Below the pieces are notes generated by a model, which was given only the letters and a program-made list of their open reading frames with translations, searched no databases and had not been told where the DNA came from. From assembly GCA_947476745.1 (NCBI GenBank), contig CANJRG010000008.1:1-64000 (forward strand): DNA of 64,000 nt, written 5' to 3'. Position numbers and translations under genes: made by a program. Source of the stretch: Acidimicrobiia bacterium (GTDB lineage Bacteria; Actinomycetota; Acidimicrobiia; Acidimicrobiales; CAIXPF01). This document shows, piece by piece, positions 27,871 to 36,365 of this stretch. Position 1 is the first letter of the stretch; each line of letters opens with the position of its first letter.

Positions 27871-27922
27871 CGGGTGCCGCCGCGACGGCTGCCGAGGACG
27901 AACCGGGGTGCTCGGGGCGGCG

Positions 27923-29542
27923 TCAGATCGGCGGCAGGGGGCGTACCCGGCGGGCGTTGCGTGCCGGACGGCGGCGCGGCGAGCGGGCCACCGCCTCGCA
28001 CAGCACCGCGCGGGTGTCGGCGGGGTCGATCACGTCGTCGATGCCGAAGCCGTCCGCGGCGCGCAACGCCCCCGCCCGGGACATGAAGTCCTCGATGATC
28101 TCGCTGCGCCGGGCGGCCGGGTCCTCGGCCGCGCCGTACTCGTGGCGGAACAGCACATCGATGGCCCCTTCGATCGACATCGCGGAAATCTGGGCCTGCG
28201 GCCAGGCCACTGCCAGCTCGGCCTGATGGGACCGGCCACCGGCCATGGCGTAGTAGGCCAGCCCGTAGCCCTTGCGCAGGATGACCGAGTACCGCGGCAC
28301 CGTGGCGGCACCGAGCTCCCACAGGAACCGGGCCGACCAGCGCACCAGGTTCGACTCCTCGGCACCCATGCCCACCAGGAAGCCGGGGGTGTCCATCAGG
28401 TACACCAACGGGATGCCGTAGGCGTCGCACATGGCGATGAACCGTGACCCCTTGCGGCACGCCCCGGCGTCGAGGATACCGGCGAGGTGACCGGCCTGGT
28501 TGGCCACGATTCCCACCGGGCGGCCACCGAGACGGGCCAGGGCGGTCACGAGGTTGCGGGCGTTGGTCGGGCGTAGCTCGAACACCGAACCACAGTCGGC
28601 GACCGCCTCCACCACCTTGCGCACGTCGTAGCCGCGGCGCAGGTTGGCCGGCACCAGCTCCCGCAACTCGGGGCAGGAGCGGTCGACGGGGTCCTCGCAG
28701 GGCTGCACCGGCAGCTCGGCGTCAGCGCTCGAGGGCAGGTACGACAAGAAGCGGCGGGCGGCGAGGACCGTCTCGGCATCGTCGGCGACGGCGAGCTCCA
28801 CCGCCCCGTTGCGATCGGCCTGCAGCTCGGCGGAGCCCATGTCCTCGGCGGTGAGGTCCTCCCCCACCCCGGCCTTGACCAGGCGGGGTCCGGCCATGCC
28901 GATCGTCGAGCCGCCGCGCACCATGATCGTGCAGTCCGACAGGGCCGCCAGGTTGGCCGGCCCGGCGAAACCGACCCCGGGCACGATGGTCACCGTCGGC
29001 ACCCAGCCCGACAGCCGCTCGATGCCGTCGAGCCAGCTGCCGATGCGCCACATGCCCCCCACGGCGAAGCTGCGGGCGTCGAGGCCGTCCTGGATCCGGT
29101 GGCCGCCGCCCTCGACGATCATCACCAACGGATACCCGCCGTCGTTGGCGAGATCCATCATCCGGGTCATCTTGTGGCTGCCCACCACACCCATCGAGCC
29201 ACCGGCGATCGACCCGTCGGTCGCCATGACCGCCACCGGGCGCCCGTCGATCCGGCCCGTGCCGCAGACGATGCCGTCGGCCGGGGCGTTCATGCCGGCG
29301 TTGAACGGGTTGTCGCGGGTCGGCCCGGCCAGTCCGCCCATCTCCCGGAACGTGCCGGTGTCGACCAGCGCCAGGATGCGGTCGCGGCAGGTCATGCGGC
29401 CGGCGTCGTGGCTGCGGCGGGTGGCCTCGGCCCGGGTCTCGTCGGTGGTGAGCGCCCGGGCGGCATCGACCTCGGCGCGCAACCGGTCCATCTCGGAGGC
29501 TCCGGTGGTCGAACGGGGGTCGTTGGCGGGGGCGGACATCAT
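27923..29542 (-). CDS. acyl-CoA carboxylase carboxyltransferase, orphan type
   Basis: 539 residues, both carboxyltransferase lobes complete: CRDRILALVDTGTF, the N-lobe VMATDGSIAGGSMG and VEGGGHRIQDG, the C-lobe YLMDTPGFLVGMGAEE, RKGYGLAYYAMAGG and GIDDVIDPADTRAVL. It begins MMSAPAND, with GGGAGAG upstream; either Met could start. It belongs to the same subgroup as the fragment at 1-729 and differs from the PccB-like enzyme at 4458. No epsilon or biotin carboxylase gene is adjacent. Acyl-CoA substrate unknown. Confidence 0.93.
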   Translation of the reverse strand: MMSAPANDPRSTTGASEMDRLRAEVDAARALTTDETRAEATRRSHDAGRMTCRDRILALVDTGTFREMGGLAGPTRDNPFNAGMNAPADGIVCGTGRIDGRPVAVMATDGSIAGGSMGVVGSHKMTRMMDLANDGGYPLVMIVEGGGHRIQDGLDARSFAVGGMWRIGSWLDGIERLSGWVPTVTIVPGVGFAGPANLAALSDCTIMVRGGSTIGMAGPRLVKAGVGEDLTAEDMGSAELQADRNGAVELAVADDAETVLAARRFLSYLPSSADAELPVQPCEDPVDRSCPELRELVPANLRRGYDVRKVVEAVADCGSVFELRPTNARNLVTALARLGGRPVGIVANQAGHLAGILDAGACRKGSRFIAMCDAYGIPLVYLMDTPGFLVGMGAEESNLVRWSARFLWELGAATVPRYSVILRKGYGLAYYAMAGGRSHQAELAVAWPQAQISAMSIEGAIDVLFRHEYGAAEDPAARRSEIIEDFMSRAGALRAADGFGIDDVIDPADTRAVLCEAVARSPRRRPARNARRVRPLPPI

Positions 29543-29589
29543 CTCTCCCTGGGGTCGAACGCAGGACGGACCCTACGACGCAGGCGGCT

Positions 29590-29641
29590 GCCCCGGACAG
29601 ACGCGCCGGACAGAAGCGCCGGACAGAAGCGCCGGACAGAC
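29590..29641. repeat. 13-bp tandem repeat in a divergent promoter region
   Basis: GCGCCGGACAGAA repeated three times (29603-29641, last base differs) after one imperfect copy at 29590-29602. It lies between the divergent carboxyltransferase and thioredoxin genes. Confidence 0.9.
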
Positions 29642-29735
29642 TCGGCCGGCCGACGCAGTTGACCGGGCGCCCGTAGCGCGTACCATCAGCGCTGCGGCGC
29701 GCCACTGCCCCGCCCCTGACGACAAGAAGGTTCCT

Positions 29736-30119
29736 GTGGCCACCATCGCCCTGACCGAGAACAGCTTCCAGCAGACCATCGAGGACAACGACATCGTCCT
29801 GGTGGACTGGTGGGCGTCATGGTGCGGGCCGTGCCGCACGTTCGGGCCGATCTTCGAGGCCGCCTCCGACCAGCACGAGGACATCGTGTTCGGCAAGATC
29901 GACACCGAGGCCGAGCAGGCCCTCGCCGCCGCGGCGCAGATCCAGTCGATCCCCATGCTGATGATCTTCCGCGAAGGCATCCTGCTGTTCGCCCAGCCCG
30001 GCGCGCTGCCCGGCGAGGCGCTCGAGGACCTCATCGGCCAGGTCCGGACGCTCGACATGGACGAGGTGCGGGCCTCGGTCACCCACGAGCACGGGCCGGG
30101 CTGCGACCACGACCACTGA
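29736..30119 (+). CDS. trxA: thioredoxin with His/Cys-rich C-terminal tail
   Basis: 127 residues from a GTG preceded by GAAGG. Active site DWWASWCGPCRTFGP with Cys30 and Cys33, Asp near 24 and a cis-proline in SIPMLMIF near 76. It reduces protein disulfides. The C terminus after the normal fold is THEHGPGCDHDH, a possible metal-binding tail not found in standard thioredoxins. TACCAT at 29683-29688 is a candidate -10 with a leader of about 45 bases. Divergent from the carboxyltransferase gene. Confidence 0.93.
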   Translation: MATIALTENSFQQTIEDNDIVLVDWWASWCGPCRTFGPIFEAASDQHEDIVFGKIDTEAEQALAAAAQIQSIPMLMIFREGILLFAQPGALPGEALEDLIGQVRTLDMDEVRASVTHEHGPGCDHDH

Positions 30120-30189
30120 TTCCGGCAGTCGCCTGATCCCGGCAGTCATGGGTGCGGCCGGCGCCATCAGCGCCGCCGCACCGACCCGG

Positions 30190-31527
30190 TCACGGCCGGA
30201 CCAACCCCAGGTGGTCGCGCAGGGTCCTACCCTCGTAGGCGGTGCGGAACACCCCGCGCCGTTGCAGTTCGGGGACCAACAACCGGGTCACCGTCTCGAA
30301 CGTGCCGGGCAGGCTGGTGGCGGCGACCACGAACCCGTCGCAGGCCTCGGCGTCGAACCACTCCTGCATCTGGTCGGCCACCTGCGACGCGGTACCGACG
30401 AACCGCGGTGACTGCCGTAGCGTGGCCCGGTGACCGGCGAGGTCACGCAGGGTGATCTGCTTGCCGCCCATGTACTGGCGCACCGTCTCCACGTAGCCGT
30501 GCATCCCCGTCGCCGAGTCGAGGAAGGCGTCAGGGATGGGGTCGTCGATCTCGAAGCCGGCGAAGTCGAGGTTGGTCGCCTCCGACAACAGCACGAGCGA
30601 GGCGATCGGCTCCACCAGGTCGAGCAGGTACTGCTCCTCGGCCCGGGCCGCCTCCTCGGTCTCGGCCACGATCAGGTACACCAGCGGCAGGATGGCCACC
30701 TGGCCGGGGTCGCGGCCCGCCGCGGCGATCATGGCCTTCTGCTGGCGGTAGTTGGCCGCGGCCAGGTCGAGTTCGGGGGTGTTGGTGAACACCACGTCGG
30801 CCCAACGGGCGGCGAATGCATGACCACGACCCGACGAGCCGGCCTGGATCATCACCGGGCGGCCCTGCGGCCCCCGCGGCACGGTGAGCGGGCCGCGCAC
30901 GTCGTAGTAGCGGCCGTGGTAGTTCAGCTCGTGGACCTTGTCGGGGTCGGCGAAGACCCGGTTGGCCTGGTCCCAGCGCACCGCGCCGTCCTCCCAGCTG
31001 TCCCACAGGCCGGTGACCGCCTCCAGGAACTCGTCGGCCTGGTCGTAGCGCTCGTCGTGGCCGAGATGGCTCTGCACACCGAAGTTCTGGGCCTCGGCGT
31101 CGTTCACCGATGTCACCACGTTCCAGGCGGCACGGCCGGCGGAGAGGTGATCCAACGTGGCGAACAGCCGGGCCACGTGGAACGGCGCGAAGTACGTCGT
31201 CGAGTAGGTGGCGCCGAGGCCGATGTGCTTGGTGGCCGCGGCGATCAGGGCCAGGGCCAGGCCCACGTCAAGCTTCACGCAACGGGCCCCCGACCGCACC
31301 GTCTCGGCCACCGAGTCGCCGTAGATGCCGGGCATGGCCAGCCGGTCGTCGAAGAACAGCATGTCGAAACAGCCCTGCTCGAGGACCTGTCCGATGTGTT
31401 GGTAGTAGCCGGCGGTGAGGAAGTCGGGGCTGCTGTCGGGGTGCAGCCAGGACCCGGCGAACACGCTGACGTTGCTCGCCTGCATGAACCCCACCAGCTT
31501 CATCTGGCGGGCGGTGTCGTTGGCCAT
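30190..31527 (-). CDS. NtaA/SnaA/DszA-family FMN-dependent monooxygenase
   Basis: 445 residues from ATG at 31525-31527, preceded by GGGAG. Marks of this luciferase-like subfamily: MKLVGFMQASNVS near the start, WLHPDSSPDFLT, FFDDRLAMPG, GLGATYSTTYFAPFHVARLFATLDHLS (seen in pieces), AWNVVTSVNDAEAQNFG and QAGSSGRGHAFAARWADVVF. Members oxidise nitrilotriacetate, EDTA, dibenzothiophene sulfone or related compounds with FMNH2 from a partner reductase. No reductase is encoded next to it. Divergent from another LLM gene. Confidence 0.94.
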   Translation of the reverse strand: MANDTARQMKLVGFMQASNVSVFAGSWLHPDSSPDFLTAGYYQHIGQVLEQGCFDMLFFDDRLAMPGIYGDSVAETVRSGARCVKLDVGLALALIAAATKHIGLGATYSTTYFAPFHVARLFATLDHLSAGRAAWNVVTSVNDAEAQNFGVQSHLGHDERYDQADEFLEAVTGLWDSWEDGAVRWDQANRVFADPDKVHELNYHGRYYDVRGPLTVPRGPQGRPVMIQAGSSGRGHAFAARWADVVFTNTPELDLAAANYRQQKAMIAAAGRDPGQVAILPLVYLIVAETEEAARAEEQYLLDLVEPIASLVLLSEATNLDFAGFEIDDPIPDAFLDSATGMHGYVETVRQYMGGKQITLRDLAGHRATLRQSPRFVGTASQVADQMQEWFDAEACDGFVVAATSLPGTFETVTRLLVPELQRRGVFRTAYEGRTLRDHLGLVRP

Positions 31528-31770
31528 GGCATCACTCCCGGCTCGGCTGGGAGCCGGCAACCGCCGACTCCGCTCCACCCGGGGACCCTAGACCGTCCGC
31601 CGCCGGCACCGCCGATGCCGACACCGCCGCCCACCGGACATCCGGCCGGCGCGGATACCGGGCCGGCGCGGCTACCGGGTCGACCATGGCTGCCACCCGA
31701 CGATGGCATGCAGCGGTCCCGGGAGGCGTAGCCTCGCCCCATCATCCGACCGGTCCCCCGGAGGCCCGCC
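31528..31770. promoter_or_regulatory. divergent promoter region between two monooxygenase genes
   Basis: 243 bases without a gene. TAGCCT at 31730-31735 is a candidate -10 for the rightward gene (35-base leader with GGAGG near 31760). The middle holds a short duplication around GGCCGGCGCGG (31646-31675). I see no clear operator. Confidence 0.4.
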
Positions 31771-32787
31771 GTGCACCGCGACATCCCGCTGTCCGTCCTG
31801 GATCTGGCCACCGTCAGCGACGGGCTCACCAGCGCACAGGCCCTCGCCGACACCAGCACCTATGCCCGCCGTGCCGACGAACTGGGCTACCGGCGCTTCT
31901 GGGTGGCGGAGCACCACAACATGCCGACGGTGGCCTCCACCAATCCCCCGGTGCTCATGGCCCATCTCGCCGCGGTCACCGAGCGGATCAAGCTCGGATC
32001 GGGTGGGGTCATGCTGCCCAACCACGCACCGCTGGTGGTCGCCGAGCAGTTCGCCATGCTCGAGGCGCTGCACCCCGGCCGGATCGACCTCGGCATCGGC
32101 CGGGCCCCCGGCACCGACGGCGCGACCGCGGCGGCGTTGCGACGCTCCCCCGACGCCCTCGGGGCCGAGGACTTCCCCCAGAACCTGATCGACGTGATGG
32201 GTCTGCTCGGCGACGAGCGGGCCGAACGGGGTCTGTGGAACCGCTTCTCGGCCACCCCGCTCGCCACCAGCAGCCCCGAGATCGTGCTGCTGGGATCGAG
32301 CGGGTTCAGCGCTCAGCTCGCGGGGATGTTGGGCCTGCCCTTCGCCTTCGCCCACCACTTCGACATGGGCGGGACCACCGCCGCGGTGGAGATCTACCAG
32401 CGAAACTTCCAGCCCTCCGCGGTGCTCGAGCAGCCCTACACCATTGTCAGCGCCAGCGTGCTCGCCGCCGAGGACCACGACCATGCCCAGTGGCTGGCCA
32501 ACCCCGGCCAGCTCCGCCGCTACGGCATGCGCACCGGCCGGCTGTTCCCGCTGTACCGGCCGCAGGACGCCGCCCGGCACCCCGAGATCGACGCCGCCAA
32601 CAGCGTGTCGAGCTATCGCATCGTCGGCACCCCCGACGAGGTGGTCGACGGCCTGCATCAGCTCGCCGCGGCCACCGACGCCTCCGAGCTGATGCTGCAC
32701 ACCGCCACCTTCGACGTGGCCGACCGGGTACGCAGCCTGGAGCTGCTCGCCGCCCACTGGCCCGCCCTGGCCGGCGCCCCGAGCTGA
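31771..32787 (+). CDS. LLM-class flavin-dependent oxidoreductase, MsnO8-like
   Basis: 338 residues from a GTG with GGAGG upstream. Begins PLSVLDLATVSDG, then YRRFWVAEHHNMPTVAS, IKLGSGGVMLPNHAPLVVAEQFAML and LGIGRAPGTDG, all characteristic of the MsnO8 group of bacterial luciferase relatives. The fold is complete to RSLELLAAHWPA. Substrate unknown; relatives act in antibiotic tailoring or are of unknown function. Divergent from the NtaA-like gene. Confidence 0.94.
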   Translation: MHRDIPLSVLDLATVSDGLTSAQALADTSTYARRADELGYRRFWVAEHHNMPTVASTNPPVLMAHLAAVTERIKLGSGGVMLPNHAPLVVAEQFAMLEALHPGRIDLGIGRAPGTDGATAAALRRSPDALGAEDFPQNLIDVMGLLGDERAERGLWNRFSATPLATSSPEIVLLGSSGFSAQLAGMLGLPFAFAHHFDMGGTTAAVEIYQRNFQPSAVLEQPYTIVSASVLAAEDHDHAQWLANPGQLRRYGMRTGRLFPLYRPQDAARHPEIDAANSVSSYRIVGTPDEVVDGLHQLAAATDASELMLHTATFDVADRVRSLELLAAHWPALAGAPS

Positions 32788-32890
32788 CCGCCGGGACGAC
32801 CCGGACCTGCTGGGACGCACCCGTCCCGTCGGGCGGTCCGCCCAGCCACTCCCCCGAACCCGTCGGACCCGTCGTGGCAGACTGGGCGCC

Positions 32891-33655
32891 ATGACCTCGG
32901 TAACCGCCCCGCAGATGGTGCAACTCGACCGCCATGGCGACGTGTTCGTCCTGACCCTGTGCCACGGCGACAACCGTTGGAACACCACCCTGGTCGAACA
33001 GATCAACCGGGCCCTCGACGAGGTCGAACGCTCCGATGGACCTGCCGCGTTGGTCACCGCGTCGGCCGATCCGAAGTTCTTCTCCAACGGGCTCGACCTC
33101 GAATGGCTGGCCAGCCGCGGCGAACACCCCGGCGGCGACCGCCGGGTCTTCGCCGAGGTGGCCATGGCCCTGTTCGCCCGGGTGATGACCCTGCCCATGC
33201 CGACGGTGTGCGCAGTGAACGGCCACGGCTTCGGGGCCGGGTTCATGATCGCCCTGTGCCACGACGTGCGCATCATGCGGGCCGATCGTGGCTTCCTGTG
33301 CGCCAACGAGATCGAGCTCGGCATGGCCATCCCCGAACCCGAGCTGGCGCTGTTCCGCCACAAGCTGTCGATGACGGCGTTCCACCAGACCGTGATCCTG
33401 GCCAAGCGCTGGGGCGGGCAGGAAGCGCTCGACGCCGGGGTCGTGCAGCAGCTCGCCGAGGCCGACGCAGTGCGCGCCACCGCGGTGCAGACCGCCGCCG
33501 GGCTCGCCCGTCTGGCCCGGCACCGTGACGTGATGGGTTGGATGAAGGAACGCCTCTACGGAGACCAGGCCGCCATCAACCGCCCCGAGGGGCCGGCCCA
33601 CATGCTGCGCAACCTCCACCACTACGCCGAGGGGCCCAACCACCTGCGCGGTTGA
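32891..33655 (+). CDS. enoyl-CoA hydratase/isomerase family protein
   Basis: 254 residues. Crotonase fold with both oxyanion-hole segments: FFSNGLDLEWLASRG near 58-72 and NGHGFGAGFMIALCHDVRIM near 112-131. The position of the catalytic Glu after this (FLCANEIELGMAIPEPEL) fits isomerase-like members (ECI type). It hydrates or isomerises unsaturated acyl-CoAs in beta-oxidation. CAGACT (32878-32883) ends seven bases before ATG. Convergent with the methyltransferase gene, seven bases apart. Confidence 0.92.
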   Translation: MTSVTAPQMVQLDRHGDVFVLTLCHGDNRWNTTLVEQINRALDEVERSDGPAALVTASADPKFFSNGLDLEWLASRGEHPGGDRRVFAEVAMALFARVMTLPMPTVCAVNGHGFGAGFMIALCHDVRIMRADRGFLCANEIELGMAIPEPELALFRHKLSMTAFHQTVILAKRWGGQEALDAGVVQQLAEADAVRATAVQTAAGLARLARHRDVMGWMKERLYGDQAAINRPEGPAHMLRNLHHYAEGPNHLRG

Positions 33656-33661
33656 GCGCGC

Positions 33662-34360
33662 TCAAGCCGGCTTGCGCCACAGCTCGACGAGGTTGTCCTG
33701 GCTGAAGGCGTAGCCACCCGCGGCCGGCCGGCCCTGGGCCAAGAACCGTTCGGCGAACTCGTCGCGATGGCGTTCGAAGGCAGCAGCGCGACGTGCGTCG
33801 GCACCGACCACCCGGGTCTGCATCGACGCCGGGTCGGGATGGACCATCTCGCTCCGGTAGGCGGTACGCGTCACCAGCTCCAGACCGGCCGCCCCGGCCC
33901 GCCGCAGGGCCTGCTGCGCCTGGGCGCGGACCTCGGTCTCGTCGTCGATGAGGCGGACCACCTCGAACGCGGGACCGGCGGCCACCGGCTCGACCACGTA
34001 GAGCAGGCCACCAGGCCGCAGCACCCGCGCCACCTCGACCAGCGCCGCGTCGAGGTACTCGACCGGAACGTGGTGCAACGCATAGGAGTACACCACCGCG
34101 TCGAGCTCCCCGTCGCCGAGCGGCAGCGCCTGGCCGACCCCCTCGACATACGCATCGGCATGGTCGGGATCGGCGAGGCGGGCGGCCTGCAACGGCTCGG
34201 CACCGCATTCCACCCCGGTCACCTCGGCGCCGCGCGACCGCAACGCGCGGCACAACGCCCCGCTGCCACAGCCGACGTCGACGACACGTGCCCCCGCCAG
34301 CGCAACGTGTGCCGCGAGCACCTCGTCGTGGGTTCGTGGTTGCTCGGTCCGTTGGTCCAC
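33662..34360 (-). CDS. class I SAM-dependent methyltransferase
   Basis: 232 residues from a GTG. SAM-binding motif I VVDVGCGSGALCRALRS (26-42), motif II acidic VECGAEPLQAARL, then YSYALHHVP and VLRPGGLLYVVEPV (motif III). Methyltransf_11 type; target unknown. The hexamer TAGCCT six bases before the GTG supports the start. It is co-directed with the membrane-protein and NUDIX genes and ten bases downstream of the former. Confidence 0.9.
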   Translation of the reverse strand: MDQRTEQPRTHDEVLAAHVALAGARVVDVGCGSGALCRALRSRGAEVTGVECGAEPLQAARLADPDHADAYVEGVGQALPLGDGELDAVVYSYALHHVPVEYLDAALVEVARVLRPGGLLYVVEPVAAGPAFEVVRLIDDETEVRAQAQQALRRAGAAGLELVTRTAYRSEMVHPDPASMQTRVVGADARRAAAFERHRDEFAERFLAQGRPAAGGYAFSQDNLVELWRKPA

Positions 34361-34366
34361 GGTGGC

Positions 34367-34372
34367 AGGCTA
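34367..34372 (-). promoter_or_regulatory. -10 hexamer TAGCCT of methyltransferase gene
   Basis: TAGCCT on the minus strand, six bases before the GTG at 34360. It overlaps the stop codon of the upstream membrane-protein gene. Confidence 0.5.
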
Positions 34373-35620
34373 CCGGCGCCGTGATCGCCGCTCGTCGGTC
34401 CTGCCGCCGAGCGTCGCGGCGGCTTCCATCTCGTGGCGATAGGCGCAACGCACGGCGAGCGCCTCGCGCAACTCGGTCACCACGTCGTCGCGGAACTCAT
34501 GGCGGTAGGTGTCGTCGGTGACCAGCACCACCGTGAAGTAGAACCCGGTGAAGACGGCCAGGAAGCCGGCCACCTGGAACAGCTGGGTGCTCACGACCAG
34601 ATCACGTCCGCCCCAGGCCAGGCCGAACCACACGTCGACATGGTCTTGGTGGGTCCAGTTGGCAATCGTCGCCGCCGGCAGGGCGAAGAAACCGAACAAC
34701 GACAGGAACGCCCCCATCGTGACGGCCACCAGGGTGATCTGCACCCCCTGGGTGAACAGCGACACCAGCGCCAGGTTCACCCATTGCCGCCGGCTCAGGC
34801 CCGCTGGCGGCGGTACGCCCTCGCACGGCAACACACAGGCCTCCGCCGGAGTCCCCGGCAACAGCGTCCGCACCTCGTCCCAGGTCTCGAACTGGCCGAC
34901 CATCCCGATCTCCGACGGCAACCGGCTGGCCAGGAACGCCACCCCGGCCACCACGAACAGGCCCACCACCAGCGGGTAGACCGCAACCGGCAACGTGCCC
35001 GCCATCTCCCACACCTCGGCGCTGAGGAACGAGAAGGTCACGATCAGCAGCAGCAACGGCAACGCCCGCGCCACCAGCCCGCCGAGCGCGGCAAGCAGGC
35101 CGACCAGGCGTACACAGGCCCACCGCAGCAGCGGCACCAGGGCATAACTGGTGGTCACGTAGATGACCCCGAGCACCGCCAGACCCACACAGGTGGCCTG
35201 CAACGCGTCGCCCCACTGCTGGCCGAACACCAGCGACGGCAGCGCCGGGCCGAGCACGAACACCGCCAGCTCGGACCGCCCGACCCGCTGCGGCCGCTCG
35301 AGCAGCGGGTGGCGGCGGATCAGGTTGGCCACCGCCCAGGCCACCAGGAGCATCGCCAGGATGCCGAAGGCGACCGCCACGTTGCGCCAGGCCGACCAGC
35401 GGTAGATGTCCAGCGCGGTCAGCCCAGCGAGGACGTAGGCGACGATCAACGCCGGGATCGACCGGGTGAAGATGTCGCGCCCGGCGCTGTAGTCCTCGAT
35501 GAAGTGCGGGACCCCTCGCCGGATGAACCATCGTTCGATATCGGCGCGCCGGACCGCCACGGTGCGGCCGAGCTCGACGACGCTGCTCGGTTCAGGGACG
35601 CTGCTCGGTTCGGCGGGCAT
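34370..35620 (-). CDS. integral membrane protein of unknown function
   Basis: 416 residues, eight or so membrane helices between about 55 and 375, separated by short loops; a larger cytoplasmic or external loop around LLPGTPAEACVLPCEGVPPPAGLS (250-275) contains two cysteines. N-terminal residues 1-35 read VAVRRADIERWFIRRGVPHFIEDYSAGRDIF and the tail is very basic (GGRTDERRSRRR). I do not recognise the family; similar proteins are known only as hypothetical actinobacterial membrane proteins. Start is the ATG 17 bases after the NUDIX stop; ribosome site is weak. Confidence 0.8.
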   Translation of the reverse strand: MPAEPSSVPEPSSVVELGRTVAVRRADIERWFIRRGVPHFIEDYSAGRDIFTRSIPALIVAYVLAGLTALDIYRWSAWRNVAVAFGILAMLLVAWAVANLIRRHPLLERPQRVGRSELAVFVLGPALPSLVFGQQWGDALQATCVGLAVLGVIYVTTSYALVPLLRWACVRLVGLLAALGGLVARALPLLLLIVTFSFLSAEVWEMAGTLPVAVYPLVVGLFVVAGVAFLASRLPSEIGMVGQFETWDEVRTLLPGTPAEACVLPCEGVPPPAGLSRRQWVNLALVSLFTQGVQITLVAVTMGAFLSLFGFFALPAATIANWTHQDHVDVWFGLAWGGRDLVVSTQLFQVAGFLAVFTGFYFTVVLVTDDTYRHEFRDDVVTELREALAVRCAYRHEMEAAATLGGRTDERRSRRR

Positions 35621-35637
35621 CGAGATGCGGGGCCCGC

Positions 35638-36216
35638 TCAGACCGGGAAGGTCAGCGGCCGGCCGAGCCGGGTGAACAGGTCCTGCAACATGCGCAGGGT
35701 CATGCCCCAGATCACCCGGTCGCCCTCGATGGCGATGCCGGGGAAGATCTCCTGCTCGCGCAGCGGGTAGGGGTACGCCACGGCGCGGCTGGGGTCGGCG
35801 AGCTCCGCCAACGGGATCCACAAGGTGTCCGCCACCTCGTAGTTGGGTTGCAGCTCGGGCCGCGGTCCGTGCAACCAGTACCCGAACGCCGAGACCGTGA
35901 TGGGTCGGGCGCCACCGTGCAGGTCGGCCAGCCGGCCGAGCCGTTCCGCCGGGCCGAGGTCGAGCGAGATCTCCTCGCGGGTCTCGCGCTCGGCGGTGGC
36001 CATGACGTGCTCGTCGGTGGGGTCGACCCGGCCGCCCGGCAGCGCCATGTGCCCGGACCACGGGTCGCCCTCCCGGCGTGCCCGCTCGATGAACAGCAGC
36101 TCCGAACCGTGCTCGCCCTCCCGGAACACCGCGGCGACCGCAGCCCGGGCCCCGGTCGGGACCGGGACCGGGTCCCGGTCCTCGTCGAAGATCTCTCGCA
36201 GCACGTTCAGTTCCAC
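35638..36216 (-). CDS. NUDIX hydrolase, CoA-pyrophosphatase-like
   Basis: 192 residues from the GTG at 36214-36216; the TACGAT hexamer eight bases upstream supports it against an ATG 24 codons earlier. The NUDIX box reads MALPGGRVDPTDEHVMATAERETREEISL, broken here as GGRVDPTDEHVMATAER and ETREEI; the spacing and the preceding HMALPGGR match the NUDT7/NudL group that cleaves CoA to acyl phosphopantetheine and 3',5'-ADP. CoA turnover fits the acyl-CoA setting. Divergent from the large amidohydrolase gene. Confidence 0.9.
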   Translation of the reverse strand: MELNVLREIFDEDRDPVPVPTGARAAVAAVFREGEHGSELLFIERARREGDPWSGHMALPGGRVDPTDEHVMATAERETREEISLDLGPAERLGRLADLHGGARPITVSAFGYWLHGPRPELQPNYEVADTLWIPLAELADPSRAVAYPYPLREQEIFPGIAIEGDRVIWGMTLRMLQDLFTRLGRPLTFPV

Positions 36217-36224
36217 CGAAGCCG

Positions 36225-36230
36225 ATCGTA
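36225..36230 (-). promoter_or_regulatory. -10 hexamer TACGAT of NUDIX gene
   Basis: TACGAT on the minus strand, eight bases before the GTG at 36216; it decides the start. Confidence 0.5.
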
Positions 36231-36365
36231 CCGAGCCGGGGGTGAACGCACCCGCCCGCCCTGGCCGGGGCACCGCTGTTCCAGTCAACCGGAGCGAGGA
36301 CGCACCGGACCCGAAGAGGTGGCAGACTTGACCCTGTTGTCGATTTCTCGAGGGGGCCCACCGAC

